Below, in pieces: positions 32,991 through 45,363 of a DNA stretch of 63,748 bases. The DNA is from Pelargonium nanum (Eukaryota; Streptophyta; Magnoliopsida; Geraniales; Geraniaceae). A program made the position numbers and the translations under genes. Within the stretch, counting starts at the first letter, position 1. The number at the start of each line of letters is the position of its first letter. The stretch covers positions 1-63,748 of the forward strand of contig JAYMTF010000050.1 in the NCBI GenBank assembly GCA_036897485.1. The letters are read 5' to 3'. The notes under the pieces are model-generated. The model was not told the origin of the DNA, did not search any database, and saw only the letters and a list, made by a program, of their open reading frames with translations.

Positions 32991-35900
32991 TTGACTTCAT
33001 GCAGGACAATTCACTTCATATGAAATAAAAAAGAGCAGTTTCAATTATCAATGCTATTCGTTTCTATGCTTTGATAATTGATTTTCAGAAAAATGATGGG
33101 ACAATTCATGCGACAAATGTTTTTTTTTGTCAAAAATTAAGTTTTGACAAATAACAATCTAACAATATGATGCCACTTGTCTCTAATGATATTTGGTGCA
33201 TAGCGCTTATTTTAAAAGACAAATTATACACATTCACCAAAAAAAAAAAAAGACAAATTATACTTGGCGTATTATGCAATAAAATTCTTATTTGAGGAAA
33301 TTTTGCTTCCTAATATCTAATATATGATTAAATAGTCACAAAGTTACGATGGAATAAAGCAAAAATGTATTCTATATTGCACCTTTTTTTTTTCAAGTTT
33401 CAAAACATGTCATCTTGTACATAAATTGAAATTAAAGAGTAAACATAACACACATAACTTGATGTAGATGTTGGTGTTGGTGTGTAGGGTAGGGTCCTAA
33501 AAAAATGAGGACCAAAACCCATAAAATAATGTGCCAAAGTCAAAGGAATAGGCACAACAGCCTCCAACCAAACCCTTGCCCCAATATATATATGTCTTCC
33601 ACTTTTGGGTCCATATGACTTTTTTCTTCAACCACCCAACTTTCACAAAAATATTGGCTCTAACTCTATATTACCTTATAACATTACATTGCCCATTTCT
33701 ATGCAAAATACCATCTCCTAGCTTAGGGTTTGATTTGATGTATGCATTAGCCAGAATGAGGGCTTGTTTGGTGAATTTATATATTAATCATCAGTTATAT
33801 CCGTGTCGTATTAGAACTATAAATTGTCAAAAAATTATCTAAATATCTACAAATTGTCGAGTTACGTACCATCAAACAACGATGACTAAATTTATGCATT
33901 TATTTAATGTCATTACTTTTCATTGCATTTAATATATGAAATTTGGAATATGATTTCTACAAGGATAAGCATCAAAGATGAATACTAATTATTATTATTA
34001 TGTGGTCCAAAACTCAAAATCCAAAGAGGGATGGGCAATTGGTATTTGGCCTCAACTCTCACTAACTTTAATTGCAAAGGAGTGGTTAGAATTGCTAATT
34101 CATAAAACCCTACCCTAGTTGATGACTTTGATGGATTTTGAGTGTTCATGTTATTATTATTACATAGCAATGAGTTTGGGTCACTAGTTTTTTTTTTATA
34201 CTCAACTAATTGTTGGCAATTTGATTTTTGGGTAGAACTATTTTGAGTTTGGATTGAAAAAATATATAATCGATCCTAACAAGAACTAGATATGTATCGG
34301 GTTTGTCATATAAACGGTTCGGGTCGGGTATGGTTTGGTTACCCAATTAAAGTCGTGGGCAGTTGAAACTCTTCCTATATTTTCAAAGTTTCGGGTCACT
34401 TAAATGACCTGGTCAATACTCGTGTCAAATATTTTATATATAAAACTATATGGGTCAGTTAAATCCGCATTTTTTGCATGCTAAGTCAAGTGAGCTCAAA
34501 CTCTTTACGGGTTGAGAGAAACCCAATTGTCGGCTCTAATTTTTTATGACCCGCACTAACCCGAAATATAATTGAGCTCATTTGAGTTTACTCAAATTTG
34601 CAAATACTAAAGACGGGTTTTTAGTTATCTGCAAGTTCATATTAAATTGTCATCTCTATCGTATACTAAAACTGTGAGCTAGTAACAAAACGTTGTGACA
34701 CAATTTGGTCCATATCTAGTGTAGGTGCTATCATTGAGAGGACCTATCCCAACCACAAGAGGATCACGAAGGACGCACATATGGTTTACCATTTATCGTG
34801 CTCATGATTAACATTGGGTAATCAAGTGCAAATTGGACAGGTAGTAGAAGCATTTATTTAATAAGTTCGCCTCAAATTGAGTGCTCTCTTAATTTGACTT
34901 TTTCATAACGTGATTGAGACAACATCAATATATATATATGTTTTGCCAATATTTTCAGTTAACTTGGTCGAGTCTCATCCGATAATAAACTACATGAGAT
35001 TTTTTTAAGATTATAATTAATAATAAATAAATAAATGGAATCCTGGTATATATTCTTCTAGTGAAGGTGGATGCTGCAAGTAAGGGTCCATCCTACCTAC
35101 ATATAGATGCTTCACATCAATCATGCACTACTAGTAGTACTACACCTCATTTGACTTCACTTCTTTTTAATGACCCCTCATTGCTTTACCTTATCTCATA
35201 CTATTCTAAACCAATAATCAATTCAATTCAATTCATGAGAGTACCAAATGGGTCAATCACTTTGATTATATTATTTCATCTACTCCATTTTAATAATCAA
35301 AATCTTATCTAGGTTCTTCTTAATTTGATGTTTGATGGAAGAGATGAAGTTGATCTTCACCATATTTTAAACTTTATTAGAGGGCATTTTTGTCCTTTTG
35401 TCAAATTTTAAATGTTGTATCTCGTTTTTGTTTGTGTTATTGTGTTTGAGTTTGAATTACAAGTTATAAATAGTCGTCACAGTTTTTTTTTACTGAAAAA
35501 AATTATGATTTTCTTCATTGTACTGTTTCTTAATCATCATACTAGTAAGCAATAGTGTTGATAGATTTTGATTTTATAATTATTTAGTGAGTTTTGTTCT
35601 AAAAATAATAAGATTTACGTGTTGAGGCCTATTTTTCTATTCTAACGTTAATAATATTTTATTCTAAATTTTCAATACGAAATTATAAATTGATATCTAG
35701 CTACCAAGTATTTAATCTAACATATACCTAAATATTATATTGTTTATTGCATACCACTATGTACTATATATATTAATCAAAGCACTAAACTAGGTGGTTA
35801 GCGTATATATACACTTTATGATTAGGACATAAACCAACCAAAGCTAAAGCTCAATTATATAAAATCCAAACACTCATTAATGGATGTGGTTCAAACTTCA

Positions 35901-36466
35901 TGCTCAAAAGGGCTAAACTTGAAATAATTATTAAAGAATAAAAAATTTAAAGCAATATTTTTCTAAATTAAACAAGACAAATAAAAGCACTACACTTCAT
36001 TAATTTCACACACATTTCAATAAATTTGGACACAGAACTTCCAGTTGATTCGTACGTGTCAAACTCTCGTATATTGAAATTTTTTTTTTCTTTTAGACTA
36101 CTAAATAGAAATAACAATAATGGATTAATTCAGACAAAAATTTGATGCAAAAATCAAGAAAAAACTAATTTAACACAAAATAAATATTATCCTTGTAAAT
36201 ATTCACTAAAAAAAATATAGACTTGTCCTCCAAAAATATGTTTAGTCAGTCTCTTTCAGTGCCATGGTAGTTTAGATAAGCAAAAATATAAATGATAAAC
36301 ATGCCTCACATTTCTTTAGAATATAATATCAATTTTGTACTTTTCTTTATAGTCCAAACAAGTCATGTTTACATCACAAATTAATTATTGTTATTGGCAC
36401 TATATACACCATGGCATGATGTGCATCACCCAACTAAAACACTCCCCAAAACTACCAATAATTGTG

Positions 36467-36503
<37 letters not shown>

Positions 36504-39319
36504 ACAATTAATTAATTTGAGTGCCCTTTTATTTTATCACCATGTGTTTCAATATTTCAGACACTATTGGTCATTATATACTCTTAATTATTTGATTGTA
36601 TATCCTAAAGTTTTGGTCCAACCATGCTTTGTTTTCTAATAGTCTTAAAATATATTTATATGTAACTAAAGTCGAGGTTAATTTATTGAGATATTGTGAG
36701 CCGTCTAATAATTCGACTTAAAATATGAATGTGTTTATGAGGACGTTGTTTAAACATTTAATTGAATAAGATTCTAATCTTTTAAATATAAATGAATTAG
36801 TCAGTTTTATAAGTGAATCAAGTGCTACTAAAAGCATAATTAGATAATAAAAAATTAATATGAGAGAGAATCGTTTTGTGTTGATAACATCATACGTGTT
36901 CGAAAAGAGTTAACGAAAGCTACACGAAAACGAAATGTAATCATATTATGTTTAAATATTAAAATGAAATAAAATTACAAAACCATCCATATTATGCATC
37001 ACTTGAACCAAAAAAGAAACATGAATTTTTTGGATCACTAAATTAAATCATTTTGTTTTTTCTTATGTGTTTTTTTGAAGTGTCATTTGTCTACAATTAT
37101 TGGACTCGTGAGTCCTGTTAAATTGAAGAAGTGATGGGAACTTTAATTGTGTACGTGGTGTCATTTTTTTTGGAAGATTTTGATTTAACCACAAAAATAA
37201 ATAAATAAATAAATAAATAGGAAATTGATGTTTTTGCATGGCAATCATATTTTAATTATTTTTAGACGCATAATATTCATATAGTTTTTGGAATGGAAAC
37301 AAAAATAAGACTGAAAATGATGGAGCTTTTGATTCCAACCTCTCAATACTAATGGTTCTGATTATTGCATGTGATGCAAATTTGCAAATTTGCAAATATG
37401 TAAATGTATATGTATATCAACTAATGCATCATCATAATTTATCAACTTTATTTTTCGTTTTCTTAAAACTATAAAAAAAATTATCGACGTGCAAGTCACT
37501 CAAAAACCAACGATGCCGCATCTTCTCCATCTACATATTTAACCATAAAACAAAAATACAAATAAAAGATAAGATGTCGATAGTCATTAGAAACTAAAGG
37601 CATAACAATCTGATTACTTACATGTTTTAGACTCGGTTTTCATTCCTCAACGACCTTTCGTAACAAATAATTTATAAATATTTACTATAATTTAAACGTC
37701 TTATTATATTGCTATCTATCATTTTCAACTAAGAATCTATTTAATACAAATTGCACTGTCCCCATCATGAAGTAAAATAGGCTATCAATTCATTCATTAA
37801 TGTGTACTGTTAATCCGTGAATCATTAACAGTTCACACCTAATATTCATGATTCTTTTTTTTCAACTTTCGATATTGAATTAAGCCTCTTATTTGGTTGG
37901 TTTTAAGTTTTTTAACCACTTCCTTTTTTCTACAAACTTTTATTGTTTCACGGGAAATTGTAGGGAACTTATATATTGACGTGTAAAAATGAGCTAAAAT
38001 TATTTTTGAACTTTTATATTACCGGTTTTTTCATATTTTGCAGATGTTATGAGACCGTTAAAAGGTATTTAAGTTATTTGAATATTTAAAAATTATTTTT
38101 ATTGATTCCTTTTCTACAAATAATTGCCGCGTAGTCTCTATAAAACGTACTCTTTCGTTTAAAACATTTTTTATGTATTTAAAAAAAATATATATATATA
38201 TATATATATTGTTATTCGATCATCATTTCTATAAAAATAAATTGTATCTAACACTGTTCTTTAGTTCAAAAATTGTATGTTTCTTCTAAATTGTTCTTCA
38301 ATCATCATTTCTAATAAAAAATTGTATCTAACATTGTTCTTTATGATCAAAGTTGGTATTTTGTATATAAAAAACATACGTTAATGTTGGTGCATGGACC
38401 CGACATTAAAGTCAAATTGAATTGAAATATGTGTTGCATGCAAAGTTATTATATTATTTTTTGTTGCATGAAAAAATAAAATAAAAGAACCACACACGTA
38501 CCCAGCAAAATATCATTATCAATTTATGAGAAGAACAGTTCTGCACACGTCATCAGTCCATAAAATTATTATAAAGAATAATAAGTTGGTGCAAATAGCT
38601 TTATTTTAAATATTGGATAAACAAAACCCATAAATGGTAGATAGAATAAAATTTAATTTCTTTTGCTTGTTTTTTTTATATCATGGCACAAATTATATAA
38701 TACTAATAAACAAGAATATGAGCAAAATTATTATTATTATTATTATTATTATTTTTTGCATAGAATGAAGAACAACTCATTGGGTTCCATATTTTTAAAC
38801 TAGGACTAACAAATTTTAAAACTGATTTTAAAACAAATGATTATAATAAAACATGTATTCTTATTGTGCACCCTATTTCTTCCATAAATTTGGTTCATAA
38901 GGAAAACATGAAAATAATTCAACTATTAGTGGCTAATAACACACAGCCAAAATTTTATGGACAAATTAATTTGATTTTTAATCCAAACGTATAAAATTGG
39001 TTACAAAACAAAACTCCTACGTGTATTACTTTGCTAACATATTTGACACAACACGACCCAGTCCGGTACACCTCAAAGACTAATTTAAAAGTACACCCCA
39101 AGTGTTCTTGTTAGGCGTTTCAAACGTGTCGTGCATGTTACAATACGAATAATTAATTGCGCACGAATGTTTCAAATCTCCAACACGACCACGATATAAG
39201 GTTACTAAACATGTTTAATTCTTCAACACAAACACGACACGATCATAAACTTTGTGAAACGAACACGTTTATTTCGTGTCGTATTCGTGTTGGGTTATGA
39301 ACACGAAATGGGAACTCTA
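32991..39319. other. 6.3-kb AT-rich intergenic region
   Basis: No coding region is supported; frames are short and without homology I can see. Content: a degenerate dispersed GACCCG/CGGGT repeat at 34290-34665; AT/GT microsatellite at 36467-36501; AAAT run at 37193-37219; TA run at 38189-38209; ATT run at 38730-38752. Bases 39040-39310 contain a repeat built of ACACGA/TCGTGT words. Bases 38253-38290 and 38308-38345 are near-duplicate (TTGTATCTAACA(C/T)TGTTCTTTA). The last few hundred bases are presumably the PCS1 promoter. Confidence 0.5.
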
Positions 39320-39331
39320 TAGTATATATTT
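39320..39331 (+). promoter_or_regulatory. TATA box of the PCS1-like gene
   Basis: TAGTATATATTT lies about 150 bases upstream of the chosen ATG at 39482. The leader between them is CT-rich, with a (CT)n run at about 39451-39469, common in plant 5' leaders. Confidence 0.5.
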
Positions 39332-39481
39332 GTGATTTTGCTTAGTTTGGCGTTTCTTGTTCTTCTTCTTTGCATCCACTTTCCACCAATTTTCCTTTCT
39401 CTTCTTCATATAAATACCAAACACCACCTCACTCTTCCAACACTACAAAATCTTCTCTCTCTCTCTCTACAATTTTCCAAT

Positions 39482-40798
39482 ATGTCATCAATGGCTTTTC
39501 TCTGCAAAACCATTTATTTTTCACTACTCCTCTTCTCTTCACTCTCTCTCTCAACCCAAACCCAAACCCAAACCCAAAACGACACCGTATTCTCCTTCTC
39601 CTTCCCTCTCACCACCCTCAGAATCGAACCAAACGCCACCACAAAACCTCCACTCTCCAAACAGACCTCAAGCCTCGAAACGACGTCGTACACTTACCGA
39701 GCGACGTTTAAATACTCAATGGCTCTCATCGTCTCTCTTCCCATCGGAACTCCTCCTCAGACCCAGCAGATGGTTCTCGACACCGGAAGCCAGCTGTCAT
39801 GGATCCAATGCGACCGGTCGTCTCCTCCTCCTGCGACGTCGTTTGACCCTTCTCTGTCGTCTTCTTTTTCCGTGCTCCCGTGTACGCACCCTCTCTGCAA
39901 GCCGCGAATTCCCGATTATACCCTCCCCACCTCCTGCGACCAGAACCGCCTCTGCCACTACTCTTACTTCTACGCTGACGGCACTTACGCCGAGGGCAAT
40001 CTCGTCCGCGAGAAATTCACCTTCTCCGCTTCCCAAACTACCCCTCCCCTCATCCTCGGCTGCGCCAAGGAGTCCTCCGACGACAAGGGCATTTTGGGGA
40101 TGAACCTCGGACGACTATCGTTTTCTTCCCAGGCTAAAATCTCGAAGTTCTCCTACTGCGTGCCCCTCCGCGGCCGCCGCTCCGACCCGACCCCAACCGG
40201 GTCTTTCTACCTCGGGTCGAACCCGGGTTCGACCCGTTTCAGCTACGTGAAAATGTTGACTTTCCCCCAAAGTCAACGCATGCCCAACCTCGACCCCCTG
40301 GCCTACACGCTGCCGCTGGTGGGGATCAGCGTCGGCGGGAGGAGGCTGGCGATTCCGGCGGCGGCGCTCCGGCCGAGCCCGAACGGGTCGGGTCAGACGA
40401 TGATCGATTCGGGCTCCGAGTTCACGTACCTCGTGGACGAAGCGTACAAGAAAGTGAGAGAGGAGGTGGTGAGGCTTGTGGGTCCCAAGATGAAGAGAGG
40501 GTTTGTGTACGGTGGAGTCGCGGACATGTGCTTCGATGCGCGCGCGGTGGGGATCGAACGGTCGATAGGGGACATGGCGTTCGAGTTCGAGGGTGGGGCC
40601 CAGATTGTGGTCCCGAAGGAGAGGATCTTGGCTGACGTGGGCAGTGGGGCCAAGTGCGTGGGGATCGGACGGTCGGAGATTTTGGGGGCTGCGAGCAATA
40701 TTATTGGGAATTTTCATCAGCAAAATCTGTGGGTGGAGTTTGATCTGGCGAACCGGAGGGTGGGATTCGGTAAGGCCGATTGCACCAGATCAGAGTAG
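39482..40798 (+). CDS. PCS1: PCS1-like (A1 family) aspartic protease, 438 aa
   Basis: Intronless. The frame stays open upstream to 39332 but has no earlier ATG; 39482 starts MSSMAFLCKTIYFSLLLFSS, a good signal peptide (about 1-25). Catalytic motifs are D100-TGS and D309-SGS, both intact. The region FKYSMALIVSLPIGTPPQ, PCTHPLCKPRIPDYTLPTSCD and LGAASNIIGNFHQQNLWVEF are very close to Arabidopsis PCS1 (At5g02190) as I remember it. Six or more paired cysteines are present. PCS1 is a pepsin-like enzyme of the endoplasmic reticulum whose loss causes gamete and embryo cell death; the name here is by similarity. GC content rises sharply in the second half of the gene. Other nepenthesin-like proteases are less likely. 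Confidence 0.9.
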   Translation: MSSMAFLCKTIYFSLLLFSSLSLSTQTQTQTQNDTVFSFSFPLTTLRIEPNATTKPPLSKQTSSLETTSYTYRATFKYSMALIVSLPIGTPPQTQQMVLDTGSQLSWIQCDRSSPPPATSFDPSLSSSFSVLPCTHPLCKPRIPDYTLPTSCDQNRLCHYSYFYADGTYAEGNLVREKFTFSASQTTPPLILGCAKESSDDKGILGMNLGRLSFSSQAKISKFSYCVPLRGRRSDPTPTGSFYLGSNPGSTRFSYVKMLTFPQSQRMPNLDPLAYTLPLVGISVGGRRLAIPAAALRPSPNGSGQTMIDSGSEFTYLVDEAYKKVREEVVRLVGPKMKRGFVYGGVADMCFDARAVGIERSIGDMAFEFEGGAQIVVPKERILADVGSGAKCVGIGRSEILGAASNIIGNFHQQNLWVEFDLANRRVGFGKADCTRSE

Positions 40799-41215
40799 AG
40801 ACTCTGGGGTGACCTGTGGGAAGACGACACGTGTCAGTGTCAGGGTGATTTGAACTGAGGGCAATGTTGTAATTATAGGGTATTGTTGTATCATGAATGA
40901 TGTAAAGTTGAGACCCATGTATATATTACGAGGATGTGAAATTATACATGTTTATGTTACATTGATAAGGGTTCGCAATTTGGGATATAACTAGTGACAT
41001 AACATGAGTTTATCTGTTTTTGAATTCAATTTAAACTATTTGTGTTGATTAAATGATCATACCAAAACTTTCTCAATGCTCACCTTAATTCCAAATCGCC
41101 ACTTATAAATGAATAATTATATATAAATGATCTAGTCTAACTCGTTACTCGCTCGAAATAATCGCTATATTTAGGAGTGACAAGTTGAGTTTCAAGTAAT
41201 ATTTTTGTTAGATAG

Positions 41216-41475
41216 AATTGAAAATGTTTAATCTGAATCTAATCTGAAAGAAAATGATTCATTGGAGTTGTATGTCATCAAATATGTAGTTCCGCTCCAC
41301 CTGACACCTAATTGTTGAAGATATATTTGATTCAACTCCAAATATTGGGTAGGTTCATTGTATGCTTCCTAAACTCGAAAAGGATTGAAAATGCATAATT
41401 TGAACCTGATCTGAAAAAAGATGATTCATTAGAGTTGTATGTCATAAGATATGTAGTTCCGCTCCACCCGATACC
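41216..41475 (+). repeat. Direct duplication of ~95 bp with ~75-bp spacer
   Basis: Bases 41216-41310 and 41383-41475 match closely. Both contain GATTGAAAATG, GATGATTCATTRGAGTTGTA-like words and ATATGTAGTTCCGCTCCACC. The flanking GAACCTGATCTG/GAATCTAATCTG words also match. No coding sense is apparent. Confidence 0.75.
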
Positions 41476-44400
41476 GAAAAATTCAAGTTCATATTTTCCG
41501 CTCTATAAACAAACATTTATCTATATATAAATATATTTAAGAGTAGTCAAAAGAGACAAGTGTTTTTATTATAAAAAGAAAAAGAGAAAACAGAGACAAT
41601 AATTTACATAGTGAACCCAAAACTACTGCAACTGGACAGCCCATATCCTATATATTCCCGACAATCACATCATCTATAATGTTCTTTTGTTTTCTACATT
41701 TCTAATGTTTTTTTAATATTAACCTTAGCACGTGTGAAATGCAACATTGGAAAATTAGTACTATTTTAGTTGAACTATGATTTATTTTACTCAAAAAGTT
41801 TTGATTAGTGGGTAATAATGAGAAAAAGGTTTTAAATTAACTTGAAGTAACTATTAACACAAAGAGCATATGATTGGTCCATCACCAAAGTTGACAATAC
41901 AAAACAATATGTAATCATTTCAGTCAAATTTGAGTGACCAACTTCTGTACATAGATAATTAATTAATTAATTATAATATGAATGCACATAAAATGTTTCA
42001 AAATCAATACATAAACCAACCACCTAGTGGGCAACAATATCATTGAACGACCAAAAATAAAACATAAAAGAAACAAAATTATGGGAATAAAACAAGATAA
42101 ATAGGGTACTAAAGATAAGACCAAAAACAGCTGGCCCTAGCTAGCTCCTTGGGATTAGAATTGGGTCACATTTTGATTTTCGCTCAACCAAAAGAAACAA
42201 CTTGTTCTCGAGAATCAAACCTAACATAACCTATGACAATTCATAATTATTAAATAAACGTGTCAATTATATTTCGACGAGTTCGTATTGAACCCATTAA
42301 ACTCATTCAATTGTATTTGTGTCGTGTAGCTCAACCTGTGTAATAATAAATCAAGTTTAGATTGATTCATTTAACCTATTACTCCACTTTCAAATATACA
42401 TGACAAAACGGGTAGTATGCAAAAATAGGTCGGACTAAAAAACATACATATTTTTATCGGGCAACTTTCATCGATACTGACACGTCTGCACATCAAATTA
42501 ACAAAAATATTTTACACAAACACAAGATGCAAACACAAATTGAAACCTCAACCTAACCTGTTTGGCAAGTGAGAAAAGAAAAGAAAAAAAAAACAAAACG
42601 CACGCCCATATATATGGAATCTCACTTTCTGGAAATAGTAAGGTATATGACCAAATCAGCAATCATAGCTTTGATATAAAAAAGTAGCCATCTCCAGCTC
42701 ATCAACACCCTTCTCCTACCGTTTTCTTTGAAAAAAGCCATATAAAATTTCTGGTCATGCCAGTGGGTGATAGCTACATTTTGTGTACACAACACACACT
42801 CACACACACATTATAGTAAAAGACAAAGAGTACTATCTTATGTATTGTCCTGGTTGGTCACTACATTTCTGTGAAACCTGTCCCTGTGCTTGCCAGCCTT
42901 GTTTCTCACTTTGTCCTATTGCTTTTGGACTCTCATATTCGGTTTTGGGGTCGGATTTGTTTAGGTCGAATCGGAAAAGTCTAATCTTAAACCGACTTGC
43001 AACAGTAGAGGAGTTGTTCAAGTTGTGAGTTTTGAGTTGCGGATGGGATTGGATTGTAGATTTTACATGTGGTACATGCAAATTTTGACTGCACAACTCG
43101 CAATTTCAATCTTATCTTAAATTTAATTAGGTTTGTTTTACGTGACCAAAACCCTTAAAATGAACGGTATTTCGGGTATCCATAACGGAGTCCTAACTAT
43201 TGGTGAAGCAGTCATACTTCTCTCACCCATAACTCAAACTCGATTTAGCAACTCTCAACGAAAGACATGAAAACAAAACATGCAAGTTTATCTCATAACG
43301 AATCAGACAAATACAAAAATTGGCCGTGTCAAAATTATGCAACTCAAACTTGCAAATTATAAGTTGAGTTTCAAATTCAAATTGTCAGCTCTAAGTCTCT
43401 AAACTCTATGCAATATTTGATCTTGGGTTGGTGAGAATTATTGGATTGAAAAGAGAGTAAGTGAGATTTTCCTTTTTTCTAGTTTTGGATTTTAATGGAA
43501 ATCACAATTAAAATAAGAAGCTGTGAATTCAAAAGAATGGTTTTGGGGACCATTTTAGATTTTTATTAAAACTTATAAGTATTGACAGCTCTATGCAATT
43601 AAAAGAAGATGGCTTCAACTGGCCAAGTCTTCATCAACCAAAGCTGGATTCTTTCAAATAGTCAAGTCCCTCTCAAATGTTTTTTAAAAAAGAATTATAA
43701 TTATATTATTTTAAAATAGAGACTTATGAAAAAGAGAATTCCATATAGTTCTCTGATTTTCTCGGGAACCCTACCGACCTCCCCCAAACAGTTTTGAACA
43801 TGACACCCAAAATATTAAAAATAGAGGTGGTCATCGGTCTAAAACTAAAATATACTCTTAAAAGATGTATAAAAAAACACTACACAAAAGTATGACCGCT
43901 ACATAACATGGGTTAACTTTTTCTTCAGTCCACAATTCTTAAGTGTGCGTTTTGAGAAGTATGCTAAAAACTCAAAATCTGATTCCGAACATGCACTCCT
44001 TACCGATTAAATACATATTAAGCTCCTTAAACCCGAATGGTAACTTCTACTCCCTAACTCAGAATATGCTTGTTAATGGTCACAACTCAAATCAATACAT
44101 CACTGGCCAGCAAGAAAAAAAGAAGTAATTGACTTGTGAAATGGCCAAATGGGTAAGGTGATGGGTGATGGACCCAATATTTCATATATTCATGAATTCA
44201 ACTTGAAGCTCACAAGCTAGAGTTGTGGTCATGCTTGACAGCTAGAGCTAGGGGCGGCTAGAAGTATAGGTTGGCTTCTCTATTAACCCTAGGTTACAAA
44301 TTTTGTGCAAAGCTTCTAAAACTTTTGTTCTTATCCATCTTGCCATTGTGACATTGTCTTGTCATGAATGTTGTTGGTGCTACTACTACTGTTTAAGAAG

Positions 44401-44529
44401 GTGTTGATGGGATATGCAAATTGCAATGCAACAATGTTTTCTCCATTGTTGACTTGCTTTACTTGTCTAATTGGTCTTCACACTCCTTGAGATCTCCAAC
44501 TTTGGAGTGCAAGAGCTAAGAAGCGAGCC

Positions 44530-44665
44530 TCGGCCTTTAGAAGGGCAAACCGAGTCGCTGACTTATTTCTCGAGTCTAGGGTCCTAGTTAACTTGAGGAG
44601 GCTATTTTCTTAATTTGAACACATGACCTCTCACAAAACAGCCTTACGGTTGTCCCAAGACTCAT
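44530..44665 (-). mobile_element. Degenerate Au-type SINE relic
   Basis: Read on the minus strand it gives ACCGTAAGGCTG, TTGTGAGAGGTCATGTGTTC (B-box-like GTGTTCAAATT) and GAAAATAGCCTCCTC, in the order of the Au SINE middle (GTAACACCGGAGGTCGCGGGTTCGAGTCCTGGAAACAGCCTCTTG). Its 3' half is much diverged. Weaker than the copy at 18461. Confidence 0.4.
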
Positions 44666-45363
44666 CTCAAAAGAACAGAAATCATATAAATGGACAAGAA
44701 AGTTGGGTATAGCCATAATCAATTTATGATATAATCAACAAAATCATATTCGATAATTACATGTTTCTACGTAGTAAAACGATGGAACTTGAAGGGGGAA
44801 ACAAGGATCAAATAAGCTTGTAGTGTCAAGAAGGCTTAATTGGGAAAACCCAAAAAGCCTACTTAGCCATGATTTTGATGCAAACACAGAAACTTTCAAA
44901 AATCAAAACCCTAGGCCCTAACCATCTGGACTTCATGTATGTCTAGAGCCTACTGCATGGTTGAGGCCCAGCATGAACTTTGGCAGATCTCATCCATCAA
45001 CAATTGCTCCTTGAAAAGCCCACAATTGGCTCAAAGATCCACCCATTTTGAGTATATGACCAGAACCTTAAGCAGCAATCAATTAAGAGTCTCCACAGTT
45101 GATGGAGAAAATTCCTATCAGAGTACAGGGATTTGTAGCTTATTGAGCATCCACATAATGAATTTTGTTCACTAACTAGTCCAATTCAGCTTAAGATCAC
45201 TCCCGAATCCCTAATCGGTCTCTAAGTCATTCTTAGGAGCTTAACAGCAAAGATTTGTTCAAAGTCCCTCTTCAACACATTTCTAAAGCTCACATTCCTC
45301 TGAGAAGCCAAACCAATCCACCTCGAGATTCATAGTTTCTAAAACACAATGTTACCATCTCCA

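Larger units (their letters stand above)
40799..45363. other. 4.6-kb intergenic region between PCS1 and the PPR gene
   Basis: No gene is supported. Bases 41216-41475 hold a direct duplication. Degenerate dispersed GACCCG-type repeats lie about 42250-42560 and 42940-43400 (the latter ends CAAATTGTCAGCTCTAAG). A weak Au SINE relic lies at 44530-44665. The last ~150-400 bases are probably the PPR 3'UTR on the minus strand. The rest is AT-rich and featureless to me. Confidence 0.45.

Noticed and set aside
40115-40723. 202-aa minus-strand frame opposite the PCS1-like gene
   Set aside because: It arises from the GC-rich codon use of the real gene on the plus strand, which has intact catalytic motifs and a known family.
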